This document shows, in pieces, positions 62,757-64,000 of a DNA stretch of 64,000 bases (position 1 is its first letter; each line of letters begins with the position of its first letter). The position numbers were made by a program, and so were the translations under genes. The notes under the pieces are model-generated. The model saw nothing but the letters and a program-made list of their open reading frames with translations, was not told where the DNA came from and ran no database searches. Source of the stretch: Dehalococcoidia bacterium (GTDB taxonomy: Bacteria; Chloroflexota; Dehalococcoidia; Bin125); assembly GCA_022825265.1 (NCBI GenBank), contig JAJDXE010000013.1, positions 1-64,000 of the forward strand, read 5' to 3'.

Positions 62757-64000
62757 GTGACGAACCGCGAACACAAGCTGCGCCGTGCGTTGCCGGCGGC
62801 CCTCCCACCAGCCCCCCCCCCGCAATTCGAGCGGGGGCTCTGACTAGGACTCCTCGATTCCGGCATCTGCTGGCGCTGCTCCTGCTGGCGGCGATTGCGG
62901 TCTCGCTGATCGTCGTCCTGTACGACGCGACGCCCGCCTCTGCTGAGGAGCCGCGTGCCGGTGACCTCGATCGGACTTTCAGCGGAGACGGCAGGGTCAC
63001 GACCGACTTCGGCGACAACTTCAACCGGATCCACAACCGGGCGCATGCGGTAGCGGTGCAGCCCGACGGCAAGATCGTCGCGGCCGGCTATGCAGCCAAC
63101 GACTTCGCCCTGACCCGCTACAACGCCAACGGGACGCTGGACACCTCCTTCGGCGCCGGCGGCAAGGTCAGGACCGCTTTCGGCGGCGGTGAAGACCGGG
63201 CGAACGCGATGACGATCCAGTCCGACGGCAAGATCGTTGTCGCCGGCTATGCGAACATCGCCGGCGGCAACGGCAGAGACTTCGCCGTCGCCCGCTACAA
63301 CGCCAACGGGGCGCTGGACACTTCCTTCAGCGGCGATGGCAAGGTGACGACTCACATCCACGACGGCAATGACAAAGCCAATGCGGTGGCGATCGACAGC
63401 AATGGCAAGATTGTCGTGGCCGGCTCCTCCCTCAACATCATCTCCGTGGTCCGCTACAACGCCGACGGGACGCTGGACACCGGCTTCAGCAGCGACGGCA
63501 AACTGACCACCCAGATCGGCGGCAGCACCAGCGTCGACCTGGCCAATGCCGTGGCGGTGCAGAGCGACAACAAGATCGTTGTGGCCGGCATATCCAACAG
63601 CGACCCCGCCCTGGTCCGCTACAACAACGACGGGTCATTGGACACCACTTTCGGCAGCGGCGGCAAGGTGACCACCAGTCGTTCCACCTTCTCCACGTCA
63701 ACCCAGCGCGTCGAGTTCAACTCGATTGTGATCCAGAGCGACGGCAAGATCGTCGCGGCCGGCGATGAGTTCGCCGGTTCGGACCAAGACTTCGCCCTGG
63801 CCCGCTACCACGCCAACGGAACGCTGGACACCTCCTTCGGCAGCGGCGGCACGGTCGTGACCGACTTCGGCAATACCGAAGACTTTGCCCATTCGGTGGC
63901 GCTCCAGGCCAACGGCAAGATTCTCGTGGCCGGCTTCTCGGGCGTGGATAGCACCGACCCTTACCTGCTGCTTGAGCGCAGCAACTTCGCCCTGGCCCGC
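62757..64000 (+). CDS. Secreted delta-60 repeat protein, partial, out of frame at a poly-C tract
   Basis: GTG at 62757 follows GAGGAG and opens TNREHKLRRALPAALPPAPP. With the assembled 10 C the frame ends at TGA (62840-62842); with 11 C it would continue through RFRHLLALLLLAAIAVSLIV, a signal peptide cleaved near TPASA, into the mature protein. No other start codon serves the downstream frame. The exported part has six visible delta-60 repeats (NGTLDTSFGAGGKV, DGSLDTTFGSGGKV and others), spaced about 55-65 residues, typical of secreted beta-propeller-like proteins. It runs off the window. Either it is in an OFF phase or the C count is wrong. Confidence 0.75.
62812..62821 (+). repeat. Homopolymer of 10 C before the signal peptide
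   Basis: Ten C lie at codons 19-22 after the GTG start. The sequence after them includes GCTCTGACTAG, nearly identical to the frame trap of the Ig-like gene. Ten C gives TGA, nine gives TAG and eleven leaves the frame open. Confidence 0.9.

Noticed and set aside
62281..62760. 159-codon plus-strand frame after the replication-relaxation-like gene
   Set aside because: It starts inside that gene in another frame and is rich in Pro and Arg with no start signal.

Overview
This is a high-GC bacterial chromosome segment, most likely a Chloroflexota member of the SAR202/Dehalococcoidia kind or a similar uncultured marine or host-associated lineage. The guess rests on two LLM-class (F420/FMN) oxidoreductases, many SDR, amidohydrolase and esterase genes, a split-subunit glycine decarboxylase, a sterol C24-methyltransferase homolog and calcium-binding Ig-like surface proteins. 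No rRNA, tRNA or other lineage marker is present, so the assignment is tentative.

Metabolic region (1-32.9 kb). A tight gcvT-gcvH-gcvPA-gcvPB operon encodes the glycine cleavage system. It is followed by SDRs, a hydroxypyruvate isomerase-like protein, a sterol methyltransferase-like enzyme, a dehydrogenase, an amidohydrolase and an epimerase. A nine-gene minus-strand operon (20.8 to 11.9 kb) joins a pyrimidine-type ABC importer to dihydropyrimidinase, beta-ureidopropionase and a class III aminotransferase, which looks like reductive pyrimidine catabolism without a visible dihydropyrimidine dehydrogenase. Next come acyl-CoA and ester metabolism genes, an ATP-grasp/alpha-E/Anbu peptidase cluster, and separated FecCD-type permease and iron or heme-binding lipoprotein genes.

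Defence island (33.2-57 kb). It holds (i) a PIN toxin with an XRE-ImmA/IrrE protein; (ii) a divergent CBASS module made of a CapV-like patatin phospholipase and a fused CD-NTase + E2-like + SEC-C protein; (iii) a SIR2-HerA pair; and (iv) a class 1 DISARM-like operon (SNF2 helicase, N6-adenine methylase, DEAD/DUF1998 helicase) without the PLD gene. Three decayed IS5-type elements lie between these modules. The helicase is cut by an in-frame amber codon. The methylase carries a 17-base homopolymer followed by three out-of-phase copies of one coding module.

Accessory and surface region (57-64 kb). A relic and an intact copy of a replication-relaxation-like gene, four 11-bp iteron-like repeats and a small basic protein suggest a former plasmid or integrative element. 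Two unrelated secreted proteins (an Ig-like/EF-hand protein and a delta-60 repeat protein) share one 5' cassette: a TGCGATACT box, a start codon, a long poly-C tract, then a motif that stops both wrong frames, then a signal peptide. One gene is in frame here and the other is out of frame. This looks like a reusable phase-variation leader and is the most novel signal in the window.
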